Source of the DNA: Caldilineaceae bacterium
GTDB lineage: Bacteria; Chloroflexota; Anaerolineae; Caldilineales; Caldilineaceae
Length of the DNA: 49,592 nt
Direction of reading: 5' to 3'
Assembly (NCBI GenBank): GCA_020634755.1
Contig: JACKBC010000049.1
Span: 1-49,592, forward strand
The notes under the pieces are model-generated. The model saw only the letters and a list, made by a program, of their open reading frames with translations. It was not told the origin of the DNA and made no database searches. Positions within the stretch are counted from its first letter, which is position 1. Every line of letters starts with the position of its first letter. The translations under genes were made by a program, and so were the position numbers. This document shows positions 7,739-15,850 of this stretch, piece by piece.

Positions 7739-8550
7739 TCAGCGCACCTGCGTCCACTCAGAATTAGCATACTGTTCGCGCAAAAGTTCGGCGGTGCGGC
7801 GGGCTTCCTGCGGGGTGAGCTGGCCCGGCTTGAATCGCAGATTGAGCACTCGTTCAAAGCCTTGCTGCAATGCCTGTGCGGCTTGTTCAAAGCCAATTGG
7901 ATCGGCCCCATTCCACTGGTTGCCTCATTGGTGTGCAGGCGCGTTGGGCAAGCTGCATCGTCAATAAAGATTGCTGATCCGCGGGCAAATTGAGCACCGG
8001 AATCAAGCGCGCATGTCGCCAAAGAGGGCAGGCTGCCGTGCTGCAACACATACCCAGCGGCGGCTTTGGGCGCTACCCATAAGCTTGCGCCCGCCCACGG
8101 TGATTTCACAGGCGCTGGGCACTTCAAAGCAGGCGGCGAAACGTCTTTGCTCACTTTGGTTTCAGCTCCGCCTTGTCCGCCGGCACGCCCAGCAAATGCA
8201 GCCCGGTAACCAGCGTTGCTTAGCCGCAGATAGGCATCCATCACGCCGCCTTCAACGCGCGGCTCGCCCTTGGGAGCAGCCACCGGTAGGTCAGCTCGTC
8301 CACATGCAAAATGGCGCGGCTGCCGGTGGTGCGTCGCACAATATCATAGCCATGCGGCGGCGGCCTCCAGATCAATCTCCGCCAGCGGCTGGTGACGGCC
8401 CAGGCTAATGGCCGGCGGCTGCCAGCGATAAAAGCGCAGCGTGGGCAGGCTTTCGCCCGCCGCGCACGCCTCGGCAATGGCGTGGTCCACCGCCATGTTG
8501 GCCGGGCCAGCGCGGCGCGTCTTCGATGATGAGCCGCCACGTGGCGGGTT
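7739..8550 (-). pseudogene. Octanoyltransferase/lipoate-protein ligase (LipM/LplA family) pseudogene
   Basis: Joining reading frames on the minus strand rebuilds a protein of the biotin/lipoate transferase family. In order one sees PATWRLIIEDAP, GPANMAVDHAIAEA, ESLPTLRFYRWQPPAISLGR, HGYDIVRRTTGSRAILHVDE, GGVMDAYLRLSNA, CEITVGGRKLMGSAQ, LQHGSLP and finally RFKPGQLTPQEARRTAELL before a TGA at 7739-7741. These match the lipoyl-protein-modifying enzymes, including the R-TGGRA-like and VGGRKL-GSAQ motifs. At least four frameshifts interrupt it and no start codon is left. It lies between two decayed toxin-antitoxin pairs. Confidence 0.8.
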
Positions 8551-8601
8551 CGAATATGAGGAATGGGGTTGGATTTATTGGTATATGTCACATAATACTG
8601 A

Positions 8602-8860
8602 CTATGCAGTGATTGCTTGTCCCTGCTCCGCCAATTTTTCGTACAACCATGGGTTGACAAGTGTTTCAACATTGATATGGCGTAACCGCTTGCTTTTCAA
8701 TGCAGACAATAAATCCGGCTCAATAGATGCGGTGCAGGAAATGTCAAATTCCATCCGGTCCATCTGTATCAAACTCTGGAAATCGTGTTCATCCCAGAAT
8801 TCGCCCATCTCTTGAGCGTACTTTTGCCTTTGAAATACTGCTCAGATTATTTTCGGCCAT
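8602..8860 (-). pseudogene. Second BrnA/CopG-type antitoxin, frameshifted near the start
   Basis: The probable original start is ATG 8858-8860 (MAENNLSSISKAK), which overlaps the end of the upstream toxin remnant as in the other pair. A single frameshift near 8820 separates it from the rest. The downstream frame, open from an ATG at 8808, reads MGEFWDEHDFQSL, then EFDISC, IEPDLLSALK and NVETLVNPWLYEKL, matching antitoxins with the EFW-HD block. A 68-residue product from 8808 is possible if translation starts there. I favour a damaged gene because the toxin beside it is broken. Confidence 0.65.
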
Positions 8861-9143
8861 AGGTTCTTCTTTCTTGCCTGCGTCATATCACGCGCTAATG
8901 ATGATAGCCGTTACCGCTGTGGGTTTGTACAAAAAATATCGCCAAGTGGCGTCCACCATAGGTTTGCCCAAAGGCGGCATAGACATTATCACCAGGCTAG
9001 TTGCCCTTTTCAGCAAACGAACACGCGGATTACCCAGCAAAACTTGTCGTGTTTCACGGACGGTAACCCCATGTTTTGACTCCAGTTTGTCCTCAATGTA
9101 GTCTGGACAAACGATATGATCGATGTTGATTCTGGAACTCCAT
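8842..9143 (-). pseudogene. Second BrnT-type toxin remnant
   Basis: Minus-strand frames together give INIDHIVCPDYIEDKLESKHG and VRETRQVLLGNPRVR. After a frameshift come EKGN-stop-PGDNVYAAFGQT, GGRHLAIFFVQTHSGNG and, after another shift, IISA/RDMTQARKKNLWPKII before a TGA at 8842-8844. GQT-GGRHL and SARDMT are BrnT hallmarks. At least one internal TAG and two frameshifts are present and the start codon is unclear; an ATG at 9143 is out of frame with the first block. The right boundary is therefore approximate. Confidence 0.7.
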
Positions 9144-9157
9144 AGGTGTCTAAATTA

Positions 9158-10120
9158 TTACACAGCCACAAACGGCAGTTCCACCACCTCGGCCTTGACG
9201 CCGCCCGCCTTCACCACACTGCCCGGCTCATTGTGCGGCCGCTTGATGATGGCCAGCGCCACGGGCGCCCCCAGCGCTGGACTGTGTCCCGCGCTGGTGA
9301 CTTCGCCAACGCTGCGTCCTTCCACCGTTACGTCGGCGCCCGCTTCCAACAGGTGCGCACTGCGCAGGCCCACCAGCGTTTTGGTCACTTTGTCATAGGT
9401 GATCTGGCGGGCAATGATCTCCTGACCGGTATAGCAGCCTTTGTTGTCGGCGCAGGCCCAGCCCATGCCAGACTCCAGCGGGTTGGATTCGCTGCTGATT
9501 TCGGCGTCGGGCAGCGGACGCCCCAATTCGATGCGGCGGGCGGTATAGGCCAGCCCGTCATCCAGCCGCTGGGCGCCATGTTCCATCAGCGCGTTTAGGA
9601 ACTCAGCGCGCGCATCTGTCGGAACCAGAATTTCGTAACCAGGCAGATCATACTCACGTTGATGCACGAGAATGACGTCATTGACGGCTTCCACGGCGCC
9701 ATCGGCTGAAGACGCCTCGTAGCCCAGATCCATCAGTGTCGACCTGGCTTCTGGCCCCATAATCCGCAGCCGGGCATAGTGCGCGCTCACGTCTTCAATT
9801 TTCACCTTATCCATAAAGAAGATTTGCCCGCGCAAATGCTTCAACAGCACTTCGGTTTCGCCCAGCGCCGGCAAAAGCAGCAGCGCATCATGCTCGCAGA
9901 CCACCGTAAACACAAAGAGTGAACGCGCCACCGGGCTGGTCAAAATCGTTACGGCTGAAGTGCCGGGCGTCAGCGCGGCCATGTTGTTGGTGGTCATGCG
10001 CTGTAAAAAGTCGATGCGGTCATCATCGGTCATGCGCAACACACCGCCGGTCGGGCGCAACTGAAAGGCCGCACCTGTGGTCAACGCTGCATATTGAGCG
10101 TCCATTGTGGCTATCTCCAT
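9158..10120 (-). CDS. ygfZ: Folate-binding Fe-S cluster maintenance protein YgfZ
   Basis: A 320-residue protein of the GcvT-like folate-binding family. The diagnostic YgfZ motif KGCYTGQE is present at about residues 230-237, preceded by NPLESGMGWACADN. The early part has DDRIDFLQRMTTNN, matching the tetrahydrofolate-binding fold. YgfZ proteins help maintain certain iron-sulfur enzymes such as MiaB and depend on the motif Cys. The start at 10118-10120 has an AGGAG ribosome-binding site eight bases upstream. The gene is last in the minus-strand group and is followed by the decayed region. Confidence 0.92.
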   Translation of the reverse strand: MEIATMDAQYAALTTGAAFQLRPTGGVLRMTDDDRIDFLQRMTTNNMAALTPGTSAVTILTSPVARSLFVFTVVCEHDALLLLPALGETEVLLKHLRGQIFFMDKVKIEDVSAHYARLRIMGPEARSTLMDLGYEASSADGAVEAVNDVILVHQREYDLPGYEILVPTDARAEFLNALMEHGAQRLDDGLAYTARRIELGRPLPDAEISSESNPLESGMGWACADNKGCYTGQEIIARQITYDKVTKTLVGLRSAHLLEAGADVTVEGRSVGEVTSAGHSPALGAPVALAIIKRPHNEPGSVVKAGGVKAEVVELPFVAV

Positions 10121-10188
10121 GATCTCTCCTCATTTGGTCAAACATATCTACCCTAACAAAGCATCACCGGGGCTCGTCTTTTTCCTCT

Positions 10189-11523
10189 CTAGTATACACC
10201 AACCTGCTGCGCAAATTCCAGAATGCGATAGAACATCTCCTTGCCGGCGTCGGACAAGTTTTCATCAATTTGCAAATAGTGGCTCACGTCCTCATAGTAA
10301 AAAACGGTGACCGGCACACCTGCATCTTGTAGCACCTTTTCTAATGCATAGGCCTGCTCAATCCGCAGCACCAGATCTGCCTTGGTGTGAATAATCATGG
10401 CGGGCGGCAGGCCATCCACGTTATAGACAGGCGAGTAGCGCAGAAAGGCGAGCGGCTGAATATGGGGCGGCCCCAGCGCTGGAATGGCATATGTATAAGC
10501 AGGGGGCAGGGAGATGACGCCGGCGTAATAATCGGCCGTTCCGCTAAAGGCATCGGCAATGCCCCCCACGGTGACCCAGCCGGCGATCTGCGCGGGCGCC
10601 AGCCGCAGCAGCCGATTGAGGATGGCGCTGCTAAAGCTGCCGCCCAACACCAGCGCTTTTTCGCTTTGAATGTGCGGACTCAGATCGCCGCGCACGGCCA
10701 TTTGCAATGCTGCGTTGGCATCTAGCGCATGGCCCTCAATATCAACGCCGCGCGCGGCTGTGGGCGAAATGGCCACAAAGGCCACATTGTGCGAGGCAAA
10801 GGCCGTACTCACCGTTTCCCACAGATCGACATGCGTGGGATAAATCATAAAGAGCAGCGGCAACTTGGCGTCTGGCGCCAAATCGCGCGGCAAATAGAGG
10901 CGCAGCGTATCCACCACCGCGTCGTTGTAGGTAAATTGGAATGCCTGCACCTGGGCGGCGGCGCCAACGGGGAATGGCGCGGTGGTTGTGTGAACGTCGG
11001 TTTGCGTCAATGCAAACGCAACCGCCGGATCGGCGGGCAATACGGCCGGCTGACTCAGGATTAATGCCAGGGGCGGCGCCGCCGCCACCTGTTTGGCCAT
11101 AATATGCACCAGCGCGGGCACCCCCAAATCGTCGTGGAGCGCGGCCTCCTCATAGCCCGCGGCCACGGCTGCGGGGACATACAAGCCGGGCGGAATGTTG
11201 TCGATTTGATAGCGGCCTGCGGCATCTGTGCGCGCCACGTGTGGTGTACCCGCCGGTTCGGCCACCACCACGCTGGCATTGGCCACCGGCTCCCCATTGT
11301 ACAGCACCAAGCCAGTCAATGAACCAACCCCCTCTGGCATGGGCCGCGCTGGTGGGCATTCCACTACTTCGTCCGGCATGGCCGCTTGCGTCCATTGGCA
11401 TACCTTTTGCGACGCTAAATAGCCAATGACGTTGGCCTCAGCGCTGGGTTGGCAAGCAGTGAGCAGCAACGCAATAAGTACGCATAAAGTTTTGCGCAAT
11501 TGGTAAGGGCGAAGTTTAAGCAA
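10189..11523 (-). CDS. Lipoprotein with carboxypeptidase-like regulatory domain and alpha/beta hydrolase domain
   Basis: An exported hydrolase of about 444 residues. I chose a TTG start at 11523, giving a signal peptide (LRKTLCVLIALLLTAC) with a lipobox ending in the lipidated Cys. An ATG at 11592 would add 23 residues before it and overlap the upstream gene by 17 bp. After the lipobox comes a carboxypeptidase-regulatory-like beta sandwich (GSLTGLVLYNGEPVANASVVV, TDAAGRYQIDNIPPGLY). The alpha/beta hydrolase follows, with candidate nucleophile GGSFSS, acid HTKADLV and histidine DVSHYL. The substrate is unknown; an esterase or dienelactone-hydrolase-like peptidase is plausible. Confidence 0.8.
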   Translation of the reverse strand: MLKLRPYQLRKTLCVLIALLLTACQPSAEANVIGYLASQKVCQWTQAAMPDEVVECPPARPMPEGVGSLTGLVLYNGEPVANASVVVAEPAGTPHVARTDAAGRYQIDNIPPGLYVPAAVAAGYEEAALHDDLGVPALVHIMAKQVAAAPPLALILSQPAVLPADPAVAFALTQTDVHTTTAPFPVGAAAQVQAFQFTYNDAVVDTLRLYLPRDLAPDAKLPLLFMIYPTHVDLWETVSTAFASHNVAFVAISPTAARGVDIEGHALDANAALQMAVRGDLSPHIQSEKALVLGGSFSSAILNRLLRLAPAQIAGWVTVGGIADAFSGTADYYAGVISLPPAYTYAIPALGPPHIQPLAFLRYSPVYNVDGLPPAMIIHTKADLVLRIEQAYALEKVLQDAGVPVTVFYYEDVSHYLQIDENLSDAGKEMFYRILEFAQQVGVY

Positions 11524-11575
11524 ATTGATTTCTCTATATGTTACAAAACTTGTGGGAGAGCAGTGGAGAGAATGG

Positions 11576-12502
11576 CTATCCCCTTGAATCATTTACACCT
11601 ACAAGCACCTCTTGCGCGGCCCGGTGCATCAAACAATGCCGCCGCGCCAGCCTGTCCACATCCACATCATAGCCACCGCCAATGACGCAGGCCACGGGGA
11701 TGCCTCGTTGCGCGCATTGGGAAAGCGTCCACCTGTCACGCGCATAGAGACCCTCGTCTGTCAGCGCCAACAGCCCCAACCGATCAGCGTGGTGCGGATC
11801 CACGCCGCCATCATAGAGCACCAGATCGGGCCGCCACTCGTCAAGCAGCGACGGCAAGTGGCGTTGCAGCGTGTGCAAATAAGCGTGGTCGGCCATATCC
11901 ACCGGCAATTCTACGTCCAGATCGCTGGCCGATTTGCGATAGGGGAAATTTTTGCCGCAGTGCATGGAAAAGGTAAAGGCGTTGGCGTGGTCGCGCAGAA
12001 TGCTGGCCGTGCCGTCGCCCTGATGCACGTCCAAATCCACGATGAGCACGCGCTGCACGACACTCTGCGCTAGCATATAGAGCGCGGCCACGGCCAAATC
12101 GTTAAAGATGCAGAAGCCGGAGCCAAAATCGGCGTGGGCGTGATGGGTGCCGCCGGCCGTGTTGCAGGCCATACCGTGCTGCAGCGCCAGTTGCGCCGTC
12201 AGCACCGTGCCGCCCACGGCGGTGCACGTGCGATTGACCAATTCCGGGCTCCACGGCAGGCCGATGCGCCGCATGGCGCGGGCATCTAGATCGCCGTTCG
12301 TGTACGCCTGTACATAAGCGGGCGTGTGCGCCAGCGTCAGCCACTCCACCGGCGCCACTTGCGGCACGTGGAATTGCTCCAGCGCGGCCAGCCCATCTTT
12401 GATCAGATATTCATATACTTTGCCAAATTTGGGCATGGGAAAACGATGGCCGGGGGGCAGTGGCGTCACATAGTCCGGGTGGAAAACCAGGGGCAGGGAC
12501 AT
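11576..12502 (-). CDS. Histone deacetylase family protein (AcuC-like)
   Basis: A 308-residue arginase/deacetylase-fold enzyme. Active-site segments include GGTHHAHADFGSGFCIFND (the His-His pair and metal-site region), the zinc-ligand motif DLDVHQGDGTA, the later Asp in LYDGGVDPHHADRLG, and the C-terminal GGGYDVDVDRL. In bacteria such proteins deacetylate proteins, acetylpolyamines or other amides. The length and the NDLAVAA segment fit AcuC-like enzymes. It lies 9 bp after tdk on the same strand and the lipoprotein gene follows at once, so cotranscription is likely. The natural substrate cannot be read from the sequence. Confidence 0.92.
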   Translation of the reverse strand: MSLPLVFHPDYVTPLPPGHRFPMPKFGKVYEYLIKDGLAALEQFHVPQVAPVEWLTLAHTPAYVQAYTNGDLDARAMRRIGLPWSPELVNRTCTAVGGTVLTAQLALQHGMACNTAGGTHHAHADFGSGFCIFNDLAVAALYMLAQSVVQRVLIVDLDVHQGDGTASILRDHANAFTFSMHCGKNFPYRKSASDLDVELPVDMADHAYLHTLQRHLPSLLDEWRPDLVLYDGGVDPHHADRLGLLALTDEGLYARDRWTLSQCAQRGIPVACVIGGGYDVDVDRLARRHCLMHRAAQEVLVGVNDSRG

Positions 12503-12511
12503 ACTGGGGAG

Positions 12512-13156
12512 CTATGGGGCTGGTGTGGCCAACGACGCCTGGGCGGTGCCAAAATGCGCAGCCGGCTTTCCAGGCACATCATGGCAAGCGCGACAACGCG
12601 CTTCATAGCTTTCGCTGCCACCTACCATAATAATCGGGTCGTCGTAGCGGGTTGGTTCGCCGTTAACCAGGCGCTGGGTGCGGCTGGCTGGCGCGCCGCA
12701 GACGACACAGATGGCGTTGAGTTTGTCCACGCGCTCGGCCAGGGCCAGCAGCAGCGGCATAGGGCCAAAGGGCTCACCGCGGAAATCCAAATCGAGCCCG
12801 GCCACAATTACGCGCTTGTTCTCGTCGGCCATTTGGCTGCACACATCGGCAATGGTCCAATCGAAGAATTGGACTTCATCAATGGCCACTACATCTGTTT
12901 CTGGCCGCAGCTTTTCCAATATCTCCTGGGCGCTGGCCGCAACGACCACATCTTCGCGCGCAATGCCATTATGCGAAGCCACCCGCTCCAGCCCATAGCG
13001 ATTATCAATTTGCGGCTTAAAAATTTGCAGCTTGCGCCGCGCAATTTCAGCCCGCCGGATGCGACGCAGCAGTTCTTCGGTTTTGCCGCTAAACATAGAG
13101 CCGCAGATCAACTCAATGGACCCAAACGGCGGCCAGTGAAAGTGCTGTTCGTACAT
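12512..13156 (-). CDS. tdk: Thymidine kinase
   Basis: A 214-residue type II thymidine kinase, which phosphorylates thymidine in the salvage pathway. The P-loop is CGSMFSGKTEELLRR near residues 19-33, Walker B-like AIDEVQFFD is near 95, and the lasso region is DFRGEPFGPM. Structural zinc cysteines appear as CVVCG and CRACH. The last ~20 residues form a non-conserved tail. It follows the rpmE terminator and is the first gene of a unit with the deacetylase. rpmE and tdk are also neighbours in several Gram-positive genomes. Confidence 0.95.
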   Translation of the reverse strand: MYEQHFHWPPFGSIELICGSMFSGKTEELLRRIRRAEIARRKLQIFKPQIDNRYGLERVASHNGIAREDVVVAASAQEILEKLRPETDVVAIDEVQFFDWTIADVCSQMADENKRVIVAGLDLDFRGEPFGPMPLLLALAERVDKLNAICVVCGAPASRTQRLVNGEPTRYDDPIIMVGGSESYEARCRACHDVPGKPAAHFGTAQASLATPAP

Positions 13157-13258
13157 TTTGAATCAATCCCAGCCTGATAGGGTGAAAAGATGACAGCGTG
13201 CCAGGGTGGCAAGGTGAACAGGGTTTGTCCCTCTTCTCCCTAGCACAAATAATCATAA

Positions 13259-13335
13259 GACTTACGCACTTGACCAGACCTATCAGGTTTTGCAAACCTG
13301 ACAGGTCTTCGACAAACCGACCAACTGCGTAAGTC
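13259..13335. repeat. Element B, copy 1 (GACTTACGCA ends, nested hairpin)
   Basis: A 77-bp element has outer ends GACTTACGCA and TGCGTAAGTC as inverted repeats. Inside is a second palindrome, GACCTATCAGGTTT and AAACCTGACAGGTC, with one mismatch around a TGC loop. Other elements with the same outer ends are at 29722-29812 and 49148-49226, and a related one at 24445-24520. It sits between tdk and rpmE. The ends look like those of a transposon-derived non-autonomous repeat. Confidence 0.75.
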
Positions 13336-13347
13336 CTAAATCTGCTG

Positions 13348-13381
13348 AAATGAAAAGGGCAGAGACTTGCGCCTCTGCCCT
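13348..13381 (-). terminator. Rho-independent terminator of rpmE
   Basis: Read on the minus strand, AGGGCAGAG and CTCTGCCCT form a perfect 9-bp stem around an 8-nt loop, followed by TTTTCATTT. It begins 15 bp after the rpmE stop codon and would end the rplU-rpmA-rpmE transcript before tdk. Confidence 0.8.
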
Positions 13382-13395
13382 GAACACGAAACTGC

Positions 13396-13740
13396 TTATT
13401 GCAGCTCTTCCTCATATTTGGCCATCACCTCGGCGGCGGCGGCTTCGGGGTCGTCGCCACGCGACCGCGCGCGGCGGGCGGCCTCATCGGCCTCTTTGCG
13501 GGCCTTGGCTTCAATCTCGCGGCGGGCGGCGCCGGTTTGGCGACGTTCCAGCCGCTTCATAAAGCGCTCGACCTGGCCGGCCGTGTCCACAATGCGCTGC
13601 TCACCTGTATAAAAGGGGTGACAGTTGCTGCACACATCGGTACGAATCTCTTCAACCGTACTGCCAGTCAGCCAGCTGTTGCCGCACGAGCAAATGACGC
13701 GAGCTGCCGGATAGTAGGTGGGATGGATTTCTGCTTTCAT
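13396..13740 (-). CDS. rpmE: 50S ribosomal protein L31 with long C-terminal extension
   Basis: The first ~70 residues are a zinc-type L31: MKAEIHPTYYPAARVICSCGNSW, then CSNCHPFYTGEQ, DTAGQVERF and KR. The C-X-C and C-X-X-C cysteines are all present. The protein is 114 residues, about 40 longer than the usual L31. The extra tail is a charged, Ala/Arg/Glu-rich probable helix (RREIEAKARKEADEAARRA and following). The start has a purine-rich GAGAGAAG site upstream. It follows rpmA on the same strand and precedes a terminator. Confidence 0.95.
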   Translation of the reverse strand: MKAEIHPTYYPAARVICSCGNSWLTGSTVEEIRTDVCSNCHPFYTGEQRIVDTAGQVERFMKRLERRQTGAARREIEAKARKEADEAARRARSRGDDPEAAAAEVMAKYEEELQ

Positions 13741-13846
13741 GGTTAATTCACTTCTCTCTTAAACTAAGCTCTGTACAAAACATGCGTTTACTTCGCTGAA
13801 GAATTGCAGAAAACACATGTGCTTGTCACAACCGCAGTATACATAT

Positions 13847-14110
13847 TTACGCCGCATCTTCGGGATAGACGCTAATCTGCTTCTTGTTCTTCTTGGCCCA
13901 CTCAAACTGGACCACACCATCAACCTTGGTGTAAAGCGTGTCATCTTTACCAATGCCCACGTTGAGACCGGGCATGAACTTGGTGCCGCGCTGGCGAACC
14001 AGAATACTGCCGGCGGTCACCCGTTCGCCACCAAAGCGTTTAATGCCCAGTCGCTGGGCATTTGAATCGCGATTATTGCGGCTGGAACCGCCACCTTTTT
14101 TATGCGCCAT
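13847..14110 (-). CDS. rpmA: 50S ribosomal protein L27
   Basis: An 87-residue L27, a component of the large-subunit peptidyl-transferase region. The N-terminus is MAHKKGGGSSRNNRDSNAQR and needs no leader cleavage. Family segments include LGIKRFGGERVTAGSILVRQRGT split across positions 21-43, the PG-NVG-GKDDTLY stretch and a C-terminal Lys-rich end. Start ATG 14108-14110 is preceded by AAGGAG at good spacing. It lies 35 bp after rplU, the standard L21-L27 arrangement. Confidence 0.97.
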   Translation of the reverse strand: MAHKKGGGSSRNNRDSNAQRLGIKRFGGERVTAGSILVRQRGTKFMPGLNVGIGKDDTLYTKVDGVVQFEWAKKNKKQISVYPEDAA

Positions 14111-14145
14111 AATATCTGCTCCTTTATAATTAGACCGCTGCTGAC

Positions 14146-14739
14146 TTACGCTTTCTCTTCATCGTCTGTATCCGTTGCGGCATCAACCGCATCGTCAACT
14201 GTAGATTCTGCCGCATCGGCCACTGTCTCGCCAGCCTCCACAACGGCCTCCGCAGCCGTGCTGGCCGTTTCTGCCACAGCGGCGGCGGCACTTTCCACGG
14301 CATCGCCAGCCGACTCGACGACGCCAGCATCCGTATCCGCACTTGCTTCTACATCCTCACTCGCTGTGGCCGGTGGCTCGCTCTGGGGCGCATCGGCTTG
14401 CGCCGCCGCCTCATCATAGGTTTTGCCGCCAAAGCTCACCGACTCAATTTGCAGCCGAGTCAAGTACTGGCGGTGACCACGACGCACGCGAATGCGCTTC
14501 TTGGGCCGATAGCGGAAAGAGAGAATCTTCTTGCCACGGTATTGGCCGGTAATCTTGGCCACGACGCTAGCGCCATCTACCGCGGGCTGACCAATGGTGA
14601 CATCATCCCCATCGGCCACTAAAAGCACGTCATCCAGGGTGACCGAATCACCAATGGCGCCGTCCAGCTTTTCCACTTCCAAAATTTGACCAGCCGTCAC
14701 GCGGTATTGCTTGCCGCCGGTTTTTACTACTGCGTACAT
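14146..14739 (-). CDS. rplU: 50S ribosomal protein L21 with acidic Ala-rich C-terminal extension
   Basis: Residues 1-103 are ordinary L21: MYAVVKTGGKQYRVTAGQ, EVEKL, AKITGQYRGKKILSFRYRPK and RRGHRQYLTRLQIESV. I chose ATG 14737-14739 because AAGGA lies nine bases upstream; an in-frame ATG two codons earlier is too close to it. After the L21 domain comes a tail of about 90 residues made largely of Ala, Glu, Asp, Thr and Val and ending DDEEKA, giving 197 residues in all. The tail shows no recognisable domain and would be strongly acidic. Confidence 0.95.
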   Translation of the reverse strand: MYAVVKTGGKQYRVTAGQILEVEKLDGAIGDSVTLDDVLLVADGDDVTIGQPAVDGASVVAKITGQYRGKKILSFRYRPKKRIRVRRGHRQYLTRLQIESVSFGGKTYDEAAAQADAPQSEPPATASEDVEASADTDAGVVESAGDAVESAAAAVAETASTAAEAVVEAGETVADAAESTVDDAVDAATDTDDEEKA

Positions 14740-14745
14740 GCACAT

Positions 14746-15190
14746 TTTCCTTTCCGTCGCGTTCAGTCGGGTACCCGCTGAATCTTTGTAAAAGCGACAT
14801 CTTGGCTCTGTCTTCAGCAAAATCAGCTATACGTTGTGCATTGCCTGGCAGAGCGATTTCCAATTCAACACGTTAGGACTAACACAAGCCTTCTGCTACA
14901 TAGGTCATTGTGCAAGATTCTTAGTTTCAGGATGGCCCTGTGCATAACACAACCGCCACCACCCAAATCTTGATGAATATTTCAGGGCGCAACCAACTCT
15001 GGCCGCGACCATAGAGTATACTTCATACGACGCCCAAAGGTCAAAATTTGGTTCGATTATTCACTCTTTATATAATTGGAGAAGAGCCTACCGAATATTA
15101 GGTTGAATTTCAGTAAGCTATATCCGTTGTGGTAAAGTACAACCAAGCGCAGTGTCGATTTTTATGCAGTGCGGTCTACTCAGTGTGAGC
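14746..15190. other. Divergent intergenic region between rplU and the TetR-family gene
   Basis: This gap must hold the promoter of the ribosomal-protein operon and that of the TetR-family gene. It contains a diverged single copy of the 50-bp hairpin unit found in tandem at 33124-33372, at about 14931-14962 (GATGGCCCTGTGC then ACACAACCGCCACC). It also has a plausible rightward promoter at 15048-15076. I see no gene here. Confidence 0.5.
15048..15076 (+). promoter_or_regulatory. Candidate sigma-70-type promoter for the TetR-family gene
   Basis: TTGGTT, 17 bp, then a perfect TATAAT at 15071-15076. The -10 box and spacing are ideal while the -35 box matches only in its TTG. It would start transcription about 105 bp before the predicted start codon. 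Confidence 0.45.
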
Positions 15191-15850
15191 ATGGCGTTTA
15201 ATTTCCAGCAGGACAGTGCAGTGAATAATGTAGCAATGGATAATGTGGCAGGAAGTGAAGGTCCCGAACAGACCGTAAGCGATGCCACGCAGCGCGTGCT
15301 GGATGTAGCGGAGCGGCTCTTTATGCAGCGCGGCTATGCCGCCATTACGCTGCGCGATATTGCGCAAGCGCTCGATATGAAGCAGGCTTCGCTCTACTAT
15401 CATTTCCCCGGCGGCAAGGAGCAGCTTTTCGTCACCGTGGTCCAGCGCGTGCTGGAGCGATACAAAGCGGGCATTCACCAAGCCCTGGCAACCCATAGGC
15501 TGGATCTGCGCCAACAGCTCATGGCCATTGCGCTCTGGTTTGCCCAGCAGCCACCGATGAACCTGCTGGGGCTGATGCATGCGGATATTCCGGCGCTCAG
15601 CCAAGCCAGTCAGGCCGAACTGTTAGACAGTGTATTTGTGGCCTTGTTTGCGCCCATCCGCAACACATTTGCTGCGGCCCAACAAATTGGGACCATTCGC
15701 ACGGTGGATCCAGATATGATCACCGGCGCGTTTTTGGCCATTATGGATGGCATCAGCTATCGGCAAGCGCATTCCGACGAAATTTCACCCGAAGTCATGG
15801 CCCAAGAGATGATCAGCGTGCTGTTGGATGGTCTGCATCCCGCCACGTAA
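15191..15850 (+). CDS. TetR/AcrR family transcriptional regulator
   Basis: A TetR-type repressor of about 219 residues. The N-terminal DNA-binding domain is clear: RVLDVAERLFMQRGYAAITLRDIAQALDM forms helices 1-3, followed by KQASLYYHFPGGKEQLF. The C-terminal ligand domain is variable, as usual. Several starts are possible. I chose ATG 15191; a GTG at 15152 would add 13 residues, and later GTG/ATG codons would trim the non-conserved leader. It lies 311 bp upstream of the adaptor-permease-ATPase operon on the same strand, so control of that exporter is a reasonable inference. Confidence 0.85.
   Translation: MAFNFQQDSAVNNVAMDNVAGSEGPEQTVSDATQRVLDVAERLFMQRGYAAITLRDIAQALDMKQASLYYHFPGGKEQLFVTVVQRVLERYKAGIHQALATHRLDLRQQLMAIALWFAQQPPMNLLGLMHADIPALSQASQAELLDSVFVALFAPIRNTFAAAQQIGTIRTVDPDMITGAFLAIMDGISYRQAHSDEISPEVMAQEMISVLLDGLHPAT

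Noticed and set aside
7642..8283. Single 213-codon minus-strand frame in the decayed region
   Set aside because: Only parts of it match the LipM/LplA family and the rest is the wrong frame; it is better explained as part of a frameshifted pseudogene.
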